The notes under the pieces: model-generated
What the model saw: the letters and a program-made list of their open reading frames with translations, nothing else
Database searches by the model: none
What the model was told of the DNA's origin: nothing
In this document: positions 61,873-64,000 of the stretch, one piece after another
Numbering within the stretch: the first letter of the stretch is position 1
How the letters are laid out: each line of letters opens with the position of its first letter
Made by a program: the position numbers and the translations under genes
NCBI GenBank assembly: GCA_965240325.2
Contig: OZ251222.1
Location: forward strand, 1,798,001-1,862,000
Direction: 5' to 3'
Origin: Rebecca billardiae RCC1528
Lineage: Eukaryota; Haptophyta
Length of the DNA: 64,000 bases

Positions 61873-63993
61873 TCAGCGTTGCCACAGACGTCTGATCACC
61901 GAGCTGGCCAGCGAGGTGCCCGCCCCGCCGGTCTTGGCGCCGGGCACGCGGTCATCACTGCCCGTGCCGCCGGACCCGACGCCATCTGACGCGCCGCCGG
62001 GCCGAGCCTGTGCTGTCGCCTGCGCCGTCGGTTTGGACTGCGTGCGGCCTGCGTGGATGGCGGTGGCGGCGCGCTGCCAGCTGGCGCGCGCACGCTCCTG
62101 AGACGCACGCGGCGGCGGCAGCTCGCGAAGGCCCTCGTCGCCCCTGGGCTCAGACCTGGTCGAGCTGGTGGGCTGCTCGGGAGCAGGAGGCCACTTCTCG
62201 GCCGCCACCGCCGCGGGGAAAAGGGCTGCCAGGGGTGAGGTCGTCGTACCTGGCCCTGCGGCGCCCGCGTGCGCGGGCAGCTCAGGCTGCGGCTGCGGCT
62301 GCTGCTGCGCTCGCCTGCGCTGCGCACGCGAGCCACCCGCGCCGGACCCCGCGGCGCGCTGCGCCAGCTCGGCGGCTGAGCTGTCTGGCTCCGTCGCCGA
62401 CGCCGCGACCCGAGCGACCACCGGTGCCTCGACGGGAGTGTGCACGCCATCGCTGCTCCCGGGATCGCTCGAGACGGCAGCCGCCGACGAGCTTCGGCTC
62501 GGGGCAGCGGCGGCGGCGGGGGGCAGCGGTGGGGCCGACGCGCTGGATGCCGACGCGGCGCGCGCCGCACGCGCGGCCGCGGCGGCAGCCATCGACTCGG
62601 CGGCTGCAGCGGCCGTCGGCGCCTCGCGCAGCCGACGTGGCACTGGCCGGCGCGCATCGCCGGTCGGCCGCTTGGTCTGCGGCGGCCGCGGCAGGTGCCG
62701 GGGCTGATCGAGCACGCGCCCGCGGCGCACCTCGCGCTGGCGGATCAGGAAGAACACGGCCGTGACGTACGACCGCTCGCCCCCAGCGAGCGCGGAGATC
62801 ACCTCCGCGCGAGGCACGCCGTACTCATCAGCGAGCAGCTTGAGTACCGCGCCGCGAGCGAGGTCGGTCAGCCCGCCGGGAAGGGTCGGCCGCGGGGCCT
62901 CGGGCGGCGCCAGCGATTGCAGCCATCTGTGGTCGAGCACCTGGCGCGCCGTCAGCCGCTGCTCGGGGTTGGTGGTGAGGAGGCCTGCGCGCACGCGTGC
63001 GTGCGCGCGGCGGGCGGGAGCGGGCGCGACGGAGCGCCGCACCCCGTGAGTCGGCGACACACGGCCATGGGCGCGCGGCCGACGCACGGCGCTGACGATG
63101 CGGACGTGCGGCCGCGCGCGCACGCTTGATGAGCGACTCGGCGCCCGATGACAACGGCGGGCAGCCGTCGAAGGAGTAGTCGCCCGCGATGATCCGGTCG
63201 TACAGCACCTCCATGTCGTCCTCGTCGAAGGGCAGGCAGCCGCACACCATCGCGTACAGGCAGACGCCTAGCGACCACATGTCTGCCTGTGGGCCCTTGT
63301 ACCCGCCGCCGATGAGCATCTCGGGCGCGGCGTAGTGCGGCGAGCCACACGCGGCTTCAAGAACGACGTCGGGCGCGTCGAGCACGGCGCCAAGGCCGAA
63401 GTCGATGATCTTCACCGCGCGCCCGCCGCCCGCCGCCTCCGTGCCCTCGCCTGGCGGCGAGAGCAGCATGTTCTCCGGCTTCAGGTCACGGTGGATCAGG
63501 CTGAGCTCGTGGAAGGAGGCGACGGCGGCGACGATCTGCGCGAAGAGGGAGGCGGCCTCCTCCTCGGGCAGGTGCCCGCGCTGCACGATGTACCCGAAGA
63601 GCTCGCCGCCGCCCACGTGCTCAGTCACCAGGTACGTCGCGTCTGGCTCTTCGATGACCTCGAGAAGCCGCACGAGGTGTGGGTGCTCGATCGCGTGCAG
63701 GATGCGCACCTCGTTGCGCAGGCGCTCGCGTGCGGCATCGTCGTGGATGCGATCTCGCTCGATGATCTTCACGGCGACCGTTTCGCCCGTCTTGGCCTCG
63801 TGGCCGAGGCGCACCTGGCCTGCGCGGCATGAGCGCGCGGCGTGCACGCGCGTGAGTGCGCGCCCCACGCGACGGGTGTGCCCGGGGCTGGGTGAACGGC
63901 GCAGTGCTACGGCGCGGTACCAAATGTGCCCTCGCCCAGCGTCTTGCCCAGGCGGTAGCGCCCATTGCCGACGAACTCCGGCCCTTCAGGCAT
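61873..63993 (-). CDS. SNF1/AMPK-related serine/threonine kinase
   Basis: This is a CAMK-group kinase of the SNF1/AMPK type, typically acting in energy or polarity signalling. Three exons (63993-63921, 63819-63124, 62984-61873; GT-AG introns of 101 and 139 bp) give 626 residues. Exon 1 encodes MPEGPEFVGNGRYRLGKTLG plus EGTFG, so the glycine loop spans the first junction. The catalytic Lys is in VAVKII, the loop is HRDLKPEN, the DFG is IIDFGLG, and the activation segment ends CGSPHYAAPE, as in SNF1 and BRSK kinases. Splicing exon 2 to 3 gives LIKRLLTTNPEQRLTARQVL, the normal end of the kinase domain. A UBA/auto-inhibitory-like segment follows (VLKLLADEYGVPRAEVISAL). An Ala/Pro/Ser-rich disordered tail and a basic C-terminus (SSVIRRLWQR) complete it. 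The gene starts 7 bp from the window end, so its promoter lies outside. Confidence 0.92.
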
Positions 63994-64000
63994 GTGTGTG

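Overview
This window is GC-rich nuclear DNA from a unicellular eukaryotic alga. A haptophyte is the best fit (inference). The coding content is eukaryotic: a dynamin-related GTPase, a BEACH/WD40 protein, a JmjN/JmjC demethylase, a Strawberry-notch helicase, an SNF1-like kinase and a Copia LTR element. The front-end desaturase closely resembles the haptophyte (Isochrysis-type) delta-4 enzymes as I remember that family. Introns are short (about 96-242 bp) and made largely of alternating CG tracts; most are GT-AG and one appears to be GC-AG. Operons and ribosome-binding sites do not apply.

Layout. 1-5.8 kb is gene-poor and repeat-rich, with a broken USP-type deubiquitinase fragment at 1531-2307. 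5.8-23.8 kb is gene-dense: mitochondrial acyl carrier protein (-), cytochrome b5-fused front-end desaturase (-), SDR oxidoreductase (+), a probably inactive aspartic-protease-like membrane protein (-), a sulfotransferase-like secretory protein (-), a small candidate mitochondrial protein (+), a dynamin-related GTPase (-) and a type I sulfatase (+) divergent from it. 23.8-30 kb is repeat territory with microsatellites, repeat-family fragments and poorly resolved coding remnants. 30.1-32.1 kb holds a small mitochondrial-type protein (-) divergent from a Sel1-repeat/MYND protein (+). 34.5-38.6 kb is a FAN/NSMAF-like GRAM-BEACH-WD40 gene (-).

38.6-47.9 kb is a mobile-element cluster. It holds a dispersed hairpin-bearing repeat, a TTAA-flanked element with doubled terminal repeats, a foldback element with two 287-bp arms, and a deleted Copia element with two apparently identical 396-bp LTRs. 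Large AT and TG microsatellites lie between them. 47.9-50.3 kb encodes 17 tandem copies of a Cys/His motif matching the EsV-1-7 repeat. 50.6-64 kb is gene-dense again: JmjN/JmjC histone demethylase (-), Frag1/DRAM/Sfk1-like membrane protein (+), HIT hydrolase (-), Strawberry-notch-like helicase (-) and an SNF1/AMPK-like kinase (-).

Working links (inference). The ACP and desaturase both belong to lipid metabolism. The sulfotransferase-like protein and the sulfatase could act on the same class of sulfated glycans, but are not adjacent. The JmjC and Strawberry-notch genes are chromatin or transcription regulators. The most notable unexplained signals are the EsV-1-7 array and a five-copy repeat family ending in a covarying 7-bp stem-loop followed by simple-sequence tails.
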